Positions 1-11,100 of a stretch of DNA of 64,000 nt are shown here, in pieces. The translations under genes were made by a program, and so were the position numbers. The DNA lies in NCBI GenBank assembly GCA_013398295.1, contig VZSF01006979.1, positions 697,740 to 761,739 on the forward strand. Reading direction: 5' to 3'. This stretch comes from Chionis minor (lineage: Eukaryota; Chordata; Aves; Charadriiformes; Chionididae). Position 1 is the first letter of the stretch; each line of letters starts with the position of its first letter. The notes beneath the pieces were generated by a model. The model did no database searches. It had not been told where the DNA came from and saw only the letters and a list, made by a program, of their open reading frames with translations.

Positions 1-420
1 CCGCCTCGCCTCTCGCCTGAGTCAACACGGAGCTGCGATCCATTTGGGCGATTTAGTTAAAATAAATAAACCCGCGAAGATTCACTGGCGAGCGATGCAT
101 CATCGACCCGGAGGTTTATTAAGAGGCTCGTTACAGCCGCGGCTTCGGCCCCCGCTCCGCCGGGGGGGGGGGGGGGGGGGGGGGGGGGGCTGCGGCGGCC
201 CCGCTCCCCCCGGTCCCCTCACACCGGCCCCCGGCAGGGATGTGTGGGTCCCCCCTCTTCTCGCCCCCCCATCCCCGCCGAGCTCACGGGGAGGGGGGCA
301 GCGGCCCACCCGGCGGCTGCTGCAGAGCGCTGCTCCTCAGTTCCCTGCGTGTTTGGGGGAGGGAGAGGAGGGTCGGGGGACATTGTTGTCAGTGGCGATT
401 GTTAACCCAAATAATAATAA
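1..420. promoter_or_regulatory. CpG-island-like block at left edge
   Basis: This block is very GC- and CpG-rich and then switches sharply to AT-rich DNA after about 400. It contains a TGAGTCA word (AP-1 type) near 19 and a short AT-rich insert (51-72) between CpG-dense stretches. Such islands in birds usually mark a promoter or a regulatory element of a developmental gene. No convincing exon is visible: the open frames across it depend on the G homopolymer and look like chance. It may be the right part of a larger island cut by the window edge. If the left side is the MEIS2 gene desert, it could be a non-coding RNA promoter or an enhancer, but nothing here proves either. Confidence 0.5.
162..189. 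repeat. G homopolymer, 28 bases
   Basis: An uninterrupted run of 28 G follows CCGCTCCGCC. It could form a G-quadruplex. Its length is likely to be unreliable in the assembly. It also creates artificial polyglycine or polyproline frames on the two strands. Confidence 0.95.
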
Positions 421-426
421 TAATAA
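409..426. repeat. (AAT)n microsatellite
   Basis: About five to six AAT units lie at the boundary between the GC-rich block and the AT-rich DNA that follows. Confidence 0.85.
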
Positions 427-560
427 AGAAAAATCGTTACAGCTGGGTGCTGGCTGAATATGGCAATTACTATTATTGCCAATCACGATTAGAAATAATT
501 ATCCTGAAAGCACGGAGGGTTCAGCTGCCAAGGTGTTTTGAATAATCGCCTCAAAATGAA
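427..560. promoter_or_regulatory. Possible conserved element next to CpG block
   Basis: AT-rich sequence carries several homeodomain-like ATTA words. It also has a 7-bp inverted repeat, TGGCAAT at 461-467 and ATTGCCA at 475-481, with a 7-base spacer. The paired TGGCA/TGCCA arms are NFI-like. This is a motif-based guess with no conservation data. Confidence 0.25.
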
Positions 561-599
561 CAGCAAAATATTAGGTTCACACGCAGGGGCCGCCGCAAA

Positions 600-3344
600 C
601 TTTCAGTTGCAGCAGCCTGTGAGGGAGATCTGACCAGGGGTGAGCTGGAGTTGACTTGCGAAGCTTCGACCTGTCATCTCTTACAGGTCCGGTGCTGCTG
701 TGTTCCCACACCTCCGCAGCGCCCGTCCCGCTCTCCTCCACCAAGCTCCCTGGGCACCCCGGCTGGCCGAGCACCTTCTCCAGGTGGTTGGTGCACTGTG
801 CTTGGGTCCCTCCATCTTAGATAAAACCAAGGCGAGCAGATCAGAAGGCAGAACGTGGTCCCGGAGCGAAACCTCGCTCCCTGTGTCGGCGTCATGCAGC
901 TCCACGCAGGCCCTCTCATTCCAGCTATTTGAGACGATGTGTCACCGGGAGGAGGTCACAGGTGACTGGCAAGTTCAACGTACTTAGCGCAATTATCCAA
1001 GTTTCATTTCCAAATTGTGTTCAATTTCATCTTCCTGCCTCCCTCCAAATTATCGTAGAGAGAGAGAAAAAATAATCAAACGCAAGCAGACAATTTAAGC
1101 CAAATCCTGTATACCATTATTTATATGCAAAATCATTTTTGTGATATATACTCCCCTTAATGGTTATGGGATGCCAGATCTTTCCAAGAGGATTTACAAA
1201 CCTAGCCATCAAATTATTTCAAAGGCAGGCCTATTAGGGACAAAAATCATTATGAACTTTCAGAAGCTTTGTAAAGAAATAAGTTTCTGAATGTTGTCTC
1301 TTTAAATTTTACTTAAGTTTGGTTTTTAATTTAAGCCTGGAGGCACAGCAGAGAGATATGCAGAGTCTAATAAGGAGTTTGGAAAATAATGTGCTGTAAT
1401 CCAGTGCTGAGCTATTTCTCCATAAAATATGGATAAGGAATCAATTCATAAGCACAAATATCTACTAGGACTGAGTTTTAACATAACATTTCACATGACC
1501 ATTCTTACATGCATTATTAAGGAGATAACAAAAGTGCTTCAAATCAAGCTCTATACAGTCACATCTGGAAATGCTCTTTTCTGTCTAATTTTCATTTTTT
1601 TTCCCCTCGAAAAAATGTTAGAAGAAAAACTAGTCTGTCCCCTTGTATATTAACTGTTACCATCAGCTTTTAATCAGCAACATGTATGGTTAGATTTACA
1701 GAATCCATTCCATGTTGCCCCTTTTAGAGAACAGTAAAACGAAGATAGTATCTTTATTCATTTATAGAATCTGATGTTAAAACCAAAACCACACACAAAT
1801 AGCATATACATTGCTTTATGCATATAGACAGGCGTGTAGATACATAGACACAACACACTTATACATGGAAACAAGTCATGACTGTGTGTTGGAAAACATA
1901 ACAAAAAGTATCTGTGCGTTTCACCCGATCCTAAGTCAGACCTCATCAGATAAGAAGCAGGCTTGGGAAAATTAGTTTAAAATCAAACACAGCTAATTTC
2001 TGAAGGTATTGAAATTATAGCAAGCTTTGCTGTACGATATTTAATCACTGTTGGTTTTTAAGGAAGCTCTTTAGGCTTTTCAGTCAAACAAAGTGTTACC
2101 ACTAAGCAATGAAGGGTTAACAAACTCCCCACAGGTTGCAAAGAGTGGTTAACTGTTTGGATTTCTTTTTTTTTTCCTAATGTAGAGTTTAATGGAATCA
2201 TATTCTGAGGGCAAAGATAAAAGAAGTCTCTAAGATCTACTACTACTCTTTTTTTTATTATTATTTTATAAATATTATATTTTTCCTTTGAAGGGAAAGG
2301 CAAGCAAAGTATTTTCCAAACAGAAACAGCAAAGATTATTTAGAAGAAAAACCATAAGCGTTGTGTTTTTTTTTAAATACTCTGGAGTTTTCTGAACAAC
2401 TCTGATGTACTCACATTCTTATCACAACTATTTTCTTTTTACTATTGTAAGTGGATATTCATGCTAAATTGATGCTTTATGTATATCCTGTCTCAATTTG
2501 TAATACACTATTCTCTGTAAGGAGATAATTTGAAAAAAAAAATACAAAAAAGAAGAAGTGATACCACTGACAACAATTTACTTAAATTCACAAACCTTGA
2601 AATTGATGCATCTCCTATCAATCATAGTCAGAAGCCACAGTAAAACACATCCAACATTTGTATATCAAAACTGGGACTAAAAAACCACCCTGTTTTGTTC
2701 AATTTAAATGTCCTTCAACATGTTGTCATTTTATACGCTGATATTACTGGGGGATTTTTACTGTGGGTTAGCTTTCTTCTGTCAAACATATGCAAGACAG
2801 TAACCTTGCAAAATTAAAGTGCGTGCCATTATACTGCACAGATGTTTGTTCTCACTCAGTTACTGACAATGAAATACTTATTAAATAATAATAAGGAGGT
2901 ATTGACTTCTCTATTCTGTCGATAGGAAGATCTGTTGATCTGTGAGGTTAATATTGATGAGGCAGAGTGAGGTAAACGTTTCATCAGGAGGGCAAATAAA
3001 TCCCGATACTGGCATAAAAAAATAACCCCCCCAACTTTCTACGTACACAGATACGGCTCCTTTTTTGTATTTATTAGGTAGATGAGCACCAGTTCAACCT
3101 ACCAGCATGTGCAAGCTAATGCTGAAGTAAATCCTTGACACTACTTTTAAGAAACATATTCCAAAAATGTCTATCATAGGTATTTAAAACTAAGCTCAAA
3201 CGATGCCAGGCACTTAGGGTCTTTAGTCATGCTGCATGTTCTGTTGCGGATGGCACATTCCCTTTAAGTATTGCTGGAAGGCTCTACATACAAACTCAAT
3301 ATTCCGCACGTTAAGGAGATTTCTGTTTGAGCTGGAGAAATGCC
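600..3344. other. Non-coding stretch, no gene seen
   Basis: AT-rich DNA without a recognisable exon, RNA gene or interspersed repeat. Only short random open frames and small A/T runs were seen. The part around 1060-1330, with ATTATTTATATGCAAAATCATTTT at its centre split by no repeats, looks somewhat like a conserved non-coding element, but the support is weak. Confidence 0.5.
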
Positions 3345-3365
3345 TTTTTTTTTTTTTTTTTTTTT
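3345..3365. repeat. Poly-T tract, 21 bases
   Basis: A T homopolymer in AT-rich DNA. No retrotransposon body was recognised next to it, so it is not called a retroposon tail. Confidence 0.9.
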
Positions 3366-3944
3366 AAATAGGATGAGTTCTCAGTCAAAATATTATTTTT
3401 ATTTGTTGTCTCATCAAAACGTAACTGAAAGTTCCCTCTCTCTACCCTCTGCCACAGAACACAATAGTGTACAGCTTTGAACAATACAAAGAGCCATTTA
3501 ACTTGATGGGTCTGGCAGAAGCTACTTTCTTGTTCATTGTTGTCTTTAGATTTTCCTTCGTTCTGTTTAAGGGAAGCTCAGAGCTGCTCTTTTTAGAAGA
3601 ATATTCCACCAGTCAGGTAGGTCTCGTACTTTGGCAGCATTATTTCAGCGTGTTATTTTTAATGTGTGGTACTTACACGGGTAAGCAGTCTGTGTAACTT
3701 CCTTCTGGGTTTTTGAATAGACATTAAAAAGATGTGACCCAACGAGGCCATACATTTTTGTATACACACGCGCCAAAGGATGCGCTTGTCAATGTTCCCC
3801 TTTTGATTATTAATTAAGGCCTTGATCCCGTGATTAGAGCTGCAGAGGCAAAACACAGGTGCAAAGCAGCTCTCCCCATAGTATGGCTGTAGAGCAGGGA
3901 CGAGCTCAGTCACACAGAGCTTACCGTGAGGCAGTGACCTAAAA

Positions 3945-4260
3945 ACACACAACATCACTTCAGCTGCCCTCGCTCTTGATGGCAGCCCGGTTTCTAGGGC
4001 AGAAGAGCCCGGTTCACAGCCTCCTCCCTCTCGCCTGTCTGGAGCAGAACTGTCGTGCCTCGGCAGGGAAAGTCGGGCGAGCACTCAGTGACATCTTGTT
4101 GGTAGAACGGCGCAGGAAAAATCACATTATTGCTATTTGTGCCGCTCCTGTTCCGGAGGTGCGAGGCTGGCCATCTGCTGCTCCTTCCGGGGATCACGTA
4201 GGGGTCTAATACCTTTTATTGCTTTGTTTGTAAAATGTGATGACTTTCGTCGGAGAAAGG
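3945..4260. promoter_or_regulatory. CpG-enriched patch
   Basis: About 300 bases carry clearly more CpG than the flanks, for example around 3985-4030, 4050-4115, 4140-4200 and 4245-4262, with an ATTATTGCTATTTGT core near 4126-4140. This composition suits a hypomethylated regulatory element or a minor promoter. The overlapping open frames on both strands match no family I know and end within the patch. Confidence 0.3.
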
Positions 4261-5880
4261 TAACGAAACTGTTTCTTTTTCTGACCTCATGCTTTCTTGT
4301 CCTTCTCATGTCCTTCTTCCCAGCGTGTGCTCAGCAGAACACTGTTGCTGGTATTTTTGCACCTCAGGCCACGATGCTGTTTGAAGACTCTTGTCTCTGC
4401 AAATCCCCGCGTTCACCCAAGTCTCTGTTAAAGGCAGTGGGGTTTTGTGTGCTTGTGTTCTGCCATGCTGGCCACTTTTGACTGGTTTTTAGGTATTTTT
4501 ATGCTTGTATATCTTGAGAAACTTTCTCCTACAATCATCTGAAGTATTTCCCAGTTTCTGCCTAATGGCAGAATCTCTGTGAGCAATGTTCTGGTTGATG
4601 GGCACGTTGTTTTCTACAGTTTGGTTGGATGTTCTTAAAAAAAAATTCCTTCTAATGCACATGTCAGGTAATCCTGGTAATAAAATCACAAGAAAAAAGA
4701 CACTTTTCAGACTTTTAAACTCACGCTGAAATTTTCTTAAAGTTTGCAAAATTTTCAAAAGAATATTTAAGCAATTTAGAGGCACAGATTTGGTAACTTC
4801 AAGACTCTGGGGCAGGGCTCCACATGTACAGATGTAGCAACTACAGACCAGGGTCTTGTGCTCCAAAACAGCTTTGCATATATTTATCTGAATGTATTTA
4901 TCCGAAACAATGTTAGTTTCTCAGATCTTGGCTATGCAAAAAAAGGATCCAGCAAATAAGTTGAATACTTCTAGCAATAATTACACTTGAGAAATATCAT
5001 CGTCTGACACTATATCCGTGCGTGCCTTTGTAAGTGCAAGGTGTATTCCCTGTAAAGTTCACCTTAAAATACCGAGCTTCTTCTCCACTGCGCTTTCAAG
5101 GCTGGAGATTCTGTACCCGCGTTTCTTACATGGCAATAAAGATACTGATGGAACAATTGTTCTGCTAGTGAGTTAAGCTGAGCAAGAGAAAAAATCAGTA
5201 ATGACTAGGGGGCTCCCACGTCTGGTTGTATGCCTCACAAAATAGATTGCAAGAGAAGGAATAGGCAGCAAACTGTGTAAACTGAGCACAGATAATTCCC
5301 ATGCTGTGAAAACCCTTCTGCCTTAGGAACACTAGCAATGAAAAGGTTACAAGAAAGGGGGTAATAAAAATATCAAAAGAAACCAAATAGAAATAGGTTT
5401 CTTTGCAAGTAGAGAAGCCACTTTCTAATATGGTGGCCTTATATACAAGTACATTTGTCTTCCAGACCCTCTGCTGTTGATTAGAATTCTGATGCCACTG
5501 GAGGGGTTACAATTTTGTTGAGTTTCTGGATCTCAATTGCGCTGTCAAGGGGTCATTCTTTCTGGTAATAAGGTAGCTAGTGGCCCCTGGGAGAGAAGGA
5601 AAACAATTGACTCTTGAAAGCAGAAACATATACTGAAGTCTAGAGTAGATTTCTGGCAGTGGACCAGGTCTTTTCTCATAGCATTTGTCATTGTAGCAAT
5701 GAAAAAATTGTGGGAGTTCTACAGGCGGCCAAAAAAGGAAAACAGCACAACAACAACAAAAAAAGAGCTAGATGTAATTTATTTTGGAATTATATTTAAG
5801 AGCAGGTTGTTTTTTGTTTGTCACACTGTTGGTTCACTTGTTAAAGATGTGGATCCCATTAAATAGAAATATGTTGCTTA
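4261..5880. other. Non-coding stretch, nothing recognised
   Basis: No exon, repeat family or RNA gene could be recognised here. The 125-codon minus-strand open frame near 4489-4866 resembles no known protein and fits chance expectation in DNA of this composition. Confidence 0.5.
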
Positions 5881-5900
5881 TTTTAAAGCAAATGATTATC

Positions 5901-5953
5901 AAATGACTACACTTCAAAACATTTTTTTGCTTTAATTTGAAGTGAAGTCATTT
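5901..5953. other. 18-bp near-perfect hairpin
   Basis: The arm AAATGACTACACTTCAAA (5901-5918) is complementary to TTTGAAGTGAAGTCATTT (5936-5953) with one mismatch, across a 17-base loop. Outside the stem, GCAAA at about 5889 and TTTGC at about 5973 add weaker pairing. It could be a microRNA-like precursor, the remnant of a small palindromic DNA transposon, or part of a conserved element. The surrounding 5880-6110 region is repeat-free and looks element-like. No known microRNA was recognised. Confidence 0.5.
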
Positions 5954-6130
5954 GAGTTTGAAACATATGCCTTTGCTAAATGCAGAATATTTTGTTGCCA
6001 AAACCAGACAACTTCATTTTGAGTCCACTGCTTGCAAGCATTGTTGATCCTGGATGTCACTGACAATATGAGTCTTGGCAGCAAGTCTTTACAGAGGTCA
6101 GTAGTAAAGTTTCTCTTATTACCACTAGGC

Positions 6131-6155
6131 TTTATTATTATTATTATTATTATTC
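6131..6155. repeat. (ATT)n microsatellite
   Basis: About eight ATT units in tandem. Confidence 0.95.
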
Positions 6156-6156
6156 T

Positions 6157-8155
6157 ACTGGGTCAAAATAGTCTCACCATATAATCATACTCAACCAGAA
6201 CAAATGCAATATTGTGTTTGATTGGCTTTGGAAGTATTATTCCGCTTCGTGCAACTGGATTAAGCTCACTTCTTAAAAAACAATTTATCCTGAGATCTGC
6301 ATGTGAAGTTCCTCCACATCTTTCTGAAAACTGGCTTCATTATTGTAAAGGCAATGTTACCGGGCTGTTCTTCTTTGTTGTAGGATAAGCATACAGACAC
6401 CGTGCATGCATACATGTGTACGCACACCACCACACAAACACACCACTGGCACTATATGTAATTTAACATATGATTCATATTACACTTGCAAGATTCTGAA
6501 GTGGATTTCAAAATTATTACAAGCCCCAGCATCGCAGCTGTTATACATGGATTTTTCCCGTCGTTTAATTGAAGTACCCAAGATGGGACTTTAGCAGCTT
6601 GAGGCTTCCTCTGTTGTCCATGGAGAAAGGCAGGCACACCCAGAGACCCTTCTTCGAAGGTACTTCTTTACTGGCTATGGAGCAAGCCCAGAGCAAATCT
6701 TCTCCTGATTTAGAATGAACGACTGAAGCAGACTGCAAGGAATCCTTGCTGAAATGTGCAAAGTACCATATCTGCTGCTGTCACCTATAGATTCTGGGCT
6801 GAAGAAGATCTTTCAATTTAAGATCTAAAATACCTCATACAGATAATTGTGTGTGAAGTCTCATGCAGAAGAAAACTGAACAAAGTGCAGGCTTGATCTT
6901 CTGGAATTTTAGTTGTCTAAAAACCAGACATCTAGTCTGTCCTGGTCATCATCTTTTACTCCATAGTCCACTTATTTAACTCATTTGTCTTACAATTAGA
7001 TGAAATATGCTGAGGAGGAGGATCCTGAGACAAATGTATAGTAGGTGAGATATGACAGGTGGGGGCGCATTCATTACAGAACAAATTTACACGCCTAAAT
7101 TAGGAGAGGTGACCTTTGGAATAGGATTTTGGGTGCTAAGGATACCTTTCAGACAGCTAAAGCGAAGCAGAACAAAATAAAACTTTTGCTAAGGGATTTG
7201 TGTGACAATGCGCAGAGAAGGAGGTATTTGCAGATTTAGGGTAAAAAATAGTTCTACTGTTGCCTGGTAAAATCCTGACAACCCCCTGCCTTGTTGCATT
7301 AGGTAAAATGAGAAGAACAAAGAACATCTTGAAGAAGCCCTAATCTCACACCGCATAGAGTACTGTGCAACAGACTGTGGAAGACAGAAAGGTGTTACTC
7401 CTTAAGTAGCATTGAGAAAGGCTGGCTATAAAAATGACTTCTCCTCATGCCCCTATTTGGGCACAGGGAAATTAGTGAGAGATATTTTCACTTCAACTCC
7501 TCTCTCTATCCGTCTCTGCCTACCCCTGTTCCCCCTTAGGAAATAGCAGTAGTTTTGTGTATACGTTTCAATATCCAAGCACGTCAGGTTTATCTTGTTT
7601 ATCTCTTTCTCAGCACAGCTCATGGAAACTCCTTTTCATACAACTACATTGTCTTGTGTTTTCTTCCATCATAAAAGCAAATTTAAAACATCTTGTGTGA
7701 TTAAAATAACTAATCTTCATTCATTCTGCAGACATTTCCTCTGCTGGTTTTTTAGTTAAGTGTAATTGCAATGTCTGATGTTACACTTCTTGTAAGACTG
7801 AACTTCTGTCCCAAGCAGATTCTTTTAACTGGACTTTGTACAGATTTATAATTACATTTATAATTTGGGATCCTAGAATGCACCGTTTGCTTGAAGAATA
7901 TGAATGTTACTTTCAGATCTTTTAATTTAGAGTTTCTGTTGCTGAAGGAGTTGAAAGTTTATTTACTCATTAACAAAAAATTCTCAATCGGTAATATTAA
8001 AAGCAGTATCCTACTGTTCAGAATAACACAGTAACAGAAAACAAAAATCAAATGCTAAGATTAACCATAAGATAAACTAACCGGTGGCATGCTCTATTGT
8101 AAGCTGCAGCTCTGTCGGATTGTCAAGAGGAATTAGTTCTTAAGCAAGGTATTTA
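6157..8155. other. Non-coding stretch, nothing recognised
   Basis: Ordinary single-copy-looking DNA. A short CA-rich tract lies near 6395-6445. No exon or repeat family was identified. Confidence 0.5.
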
Positions 8156-8190
8156 TAGGAACATAAGACTGGAAGGCACCACCAGGGTCA
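8156..8190 (-). mobile_element. Possible CR1 3'-end scrap
   Basis: The words ATAGGAACATAAGACTGGAA and GGCACC resemble the reverse complement of the CR1 LINE 3' end, whose typical form is CATAGGACTGGAAGGGACC. The match is lost after about 35 bases, so this is at best a very old fragment. It could be a chance match. Confidence 0.3.
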
Positions 8191-11100
8191 CAGAATCATT
8201 GTAATAGAAGAGAATTTCTTCCACATGGTCCTATGAAAATTTTCTCCCTAGTTTCTCTGAAACTCCCTGCTGGTCCATTTTTACTGTAAAGCTGGCATTC
8301 AGCTTTTTCTGACCATAAGATCAAGATTTACTGACCAGACACTGAAGCCATTTAATACTTCTAGGTACACAGGGTCACCCTGACCTACATCCTACTTCTA
8401 GTTGTTGACTAACTGAGCAAAGGAGGGTGGATACTCATTCTGCCTCTCTGAAAATCCAGAAATGTACCAGCCAGAATAAAAATCCTTCCCGGATATTGTA
8501 GTTAATCAAGAAACACGATACGGTAGGATAAATAGCATACAAATACAGCACAGATACACGTTCAATGGATGCAGTTTAAGAACTGAGAGCAAGAGCTGCT
8601 CTGCTGTCCTTATCTCCCGTAACGGGGCTTTCAAGACATTCAAGCAGCTGGTGTCCAGATAATTCAGAGATTTGCAGGCAGAATTGCATACAGGAGTGAA
8701 GAGGAATCTGTTGCAAAGGCCTGAGCAAGTGAGGTCTGCGGTGATTCATCCTATTCATGAGGCAGGCAGCTGTTTTCAGCAGAATCTGCAGCTTTTGGGC
8801 GGACTTACTGGGCTGGTATCCTTTCTCCTGCAAAGCTATTAAAGCGCGTGGAATTACATAAGGGATGAACTTGGCTCTTTAGGTGTGGGAAAAAACATTT
8901 CCAGTACTGACATATGGATATTAGCACTTCTTTATGCAGGGCTTACAGACAGGCTTTAGGAATGTTTACAAGGTGGGAAGGACAATGAAAGAACATGTAA
9001 AATCATTTCACCCTGATTCATCTTTGGAAGGAACTCTGCATGTGGATCATTCTCTTTCCAGTTGGCTGTGTCTGCCAGAACCCTTTCTTCCAGTTCTGAA
9101 CCTCACAGCCCTTCTACACCAAGGAATTTGGGCTCTGTCCAACGGAGGGCTGGGAAGAAAGTATACATTTCCTTCATACTCCCACATGCTTCTTGTCTTG
9201 GGGACTAAGGATAACCCTGCTGAAAAGTGCATGTGAACCAAGTAAAAAGTTCTGAAGAGCTGGTATGAAATAGCGCCCTGGCAAATCCTCCTGTTATCCA
9301 TACAGACCGGGGGCATTGCCCTGGGTCTAAGAACCAAAGCCCTCATTTCTCTCCCGGCAATCAAAAGACGGCAGCTGTACCCCACCTGGAAAAAGACATT
9401 TAAGGAAATCAAGCCATTCGCTCTCATCAGCCACTGTGCCTCTATCCAAGGAGATATTACATCTCCCGAGTCCATTTAAATTAAAATAATAAATGGAGCC
9501 AAACAGTATTTTTATACCCAGTGGACCAACTCTCTTTCAAGGCTGTGGAATCCGAAGAGCGAGAGTGGAGTTACTCAGCTTGTCGAACTGACAACTCTCT
9601 CTCACGGATGCAACAGTGCAAACAATCCATTCGTTGGACAACAGCCCCTAGAGGAGCTGACCACAGCTTAACACGGCTCCCTAGGTACACCTCCTTTAAC
9701 GCTTACTTGCTTCTTTTGTCATGGGTTCTCTCCATTCCAGAAGGCGGCTCTAGTGGTGAGGAGGTGTTATCTAAACTTATTTCACACTGTCTCTCTTTAT
9801 AAATGTGGGGCTTTAGCCATTCCTGTAACGTGACATCAAAAATACAGGATAAGGTGCGGGATACAAGAACGCAGGAATAGGGTGTGGGAAGCTCCCAACT
9901 GTTAATGATACAAAGGTACAGTGTCAGTCTCAATCAAAAGTGAGTTTAGCTTTGCATAAAGGTGCAAACCGTTTCACTTTGTGTCACAGCAGAATTTGGC
10001 CAGAGATTCTCAGAATACTGTCACAATTAGTCTCAGTGCATGAGGCATAGGAAACATCTGGATATATGGGAATGGTTGCAAACCGATATTCTCTTCTAGC
10101 TTTCGTATCGTTCTGCTGCTACTTGAGTTAATGATTTTCTGCTAATGCATCTCCAGATACTGATGCCAATATGCATGTTCAGAAGAGATGGGTAACTGCT
10201 TGATTTGAATCTTGGAAATGAAATATCAAGATTGAAACCAGCATGAAAGTGTTTAATTAACACTATTAATGCCTAAATATGTTACAGAAAAGGTAACAAG
10301 AGGTGGTATTTCTGAAACAGCACCGAGGAGCTCGTGATCTGAGAGATCACCCGTGAGTTAGAGCTCAGAGGTTTTATGTCTTGTTTTGCCACTGACACCC
10401 GAATAAACTTGGCTATATCATTAGCCTCTTTTTACACAAATTGTCCCTTAAATGACACTAATCATTACAGTCTTTACACACTTCCTTCCTGAAGCTTAAT
10501 TCATTAATGTTCATGAAGTACAATGAGACAGTCAGACAAAACGTATTAGGTGCATGAAAACTGTATACTGGCTGCTGTACCATGGCAATTCTGCAGGGAA
10601 CTTTCTAAGAAAGAAGCAAACTCCTGCCTTTCACACACTACTTTGATATTGAAAAGACTCTCAAGGCCAACTCAGGTAAGAGCAGACTTCAAGTTATTTA
10701 CATTTATATACAGGCACCTATGTATAGATAAGTGCGCAGGAAGTAACAGCTGTAAGTACGATTATGCTAACCGTCCCCACTAAGAGAGGAAGATGAGAAG
10801 GGATAGAATGGTGTTTGACAGTGCAAAAAATGCTCACTCATTACTTTTATTTCCTTCCAAAACAGATCATCAGTGTAAAGATTTCGCCCTTGCAATTCAA
10901 CCAAGGTCGCTGAGACACTCTGTGATGTGCTGAGCAAGACCAACTTGTACAAGCCAAGAGTGCTTGAGGCAGCTTCACTTTATGTGTAAAATGTATAAAG
11001 AATGAATGTAAGTTGCAGCTTTGGGAAGTGATTGTGGACCACAGGAATAACTGACAAATGCTTCATTGTCTTCAAGCCAGTAGGACACGGAGCCTACTCA

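Noticed and set aside
44..457. Open frame through the CpG block with a polyglycine stretch
   Set aside because: It is kept open by the 28-base G run, whose length is uncertain, and the composition is that of translated CpG-island DNA.
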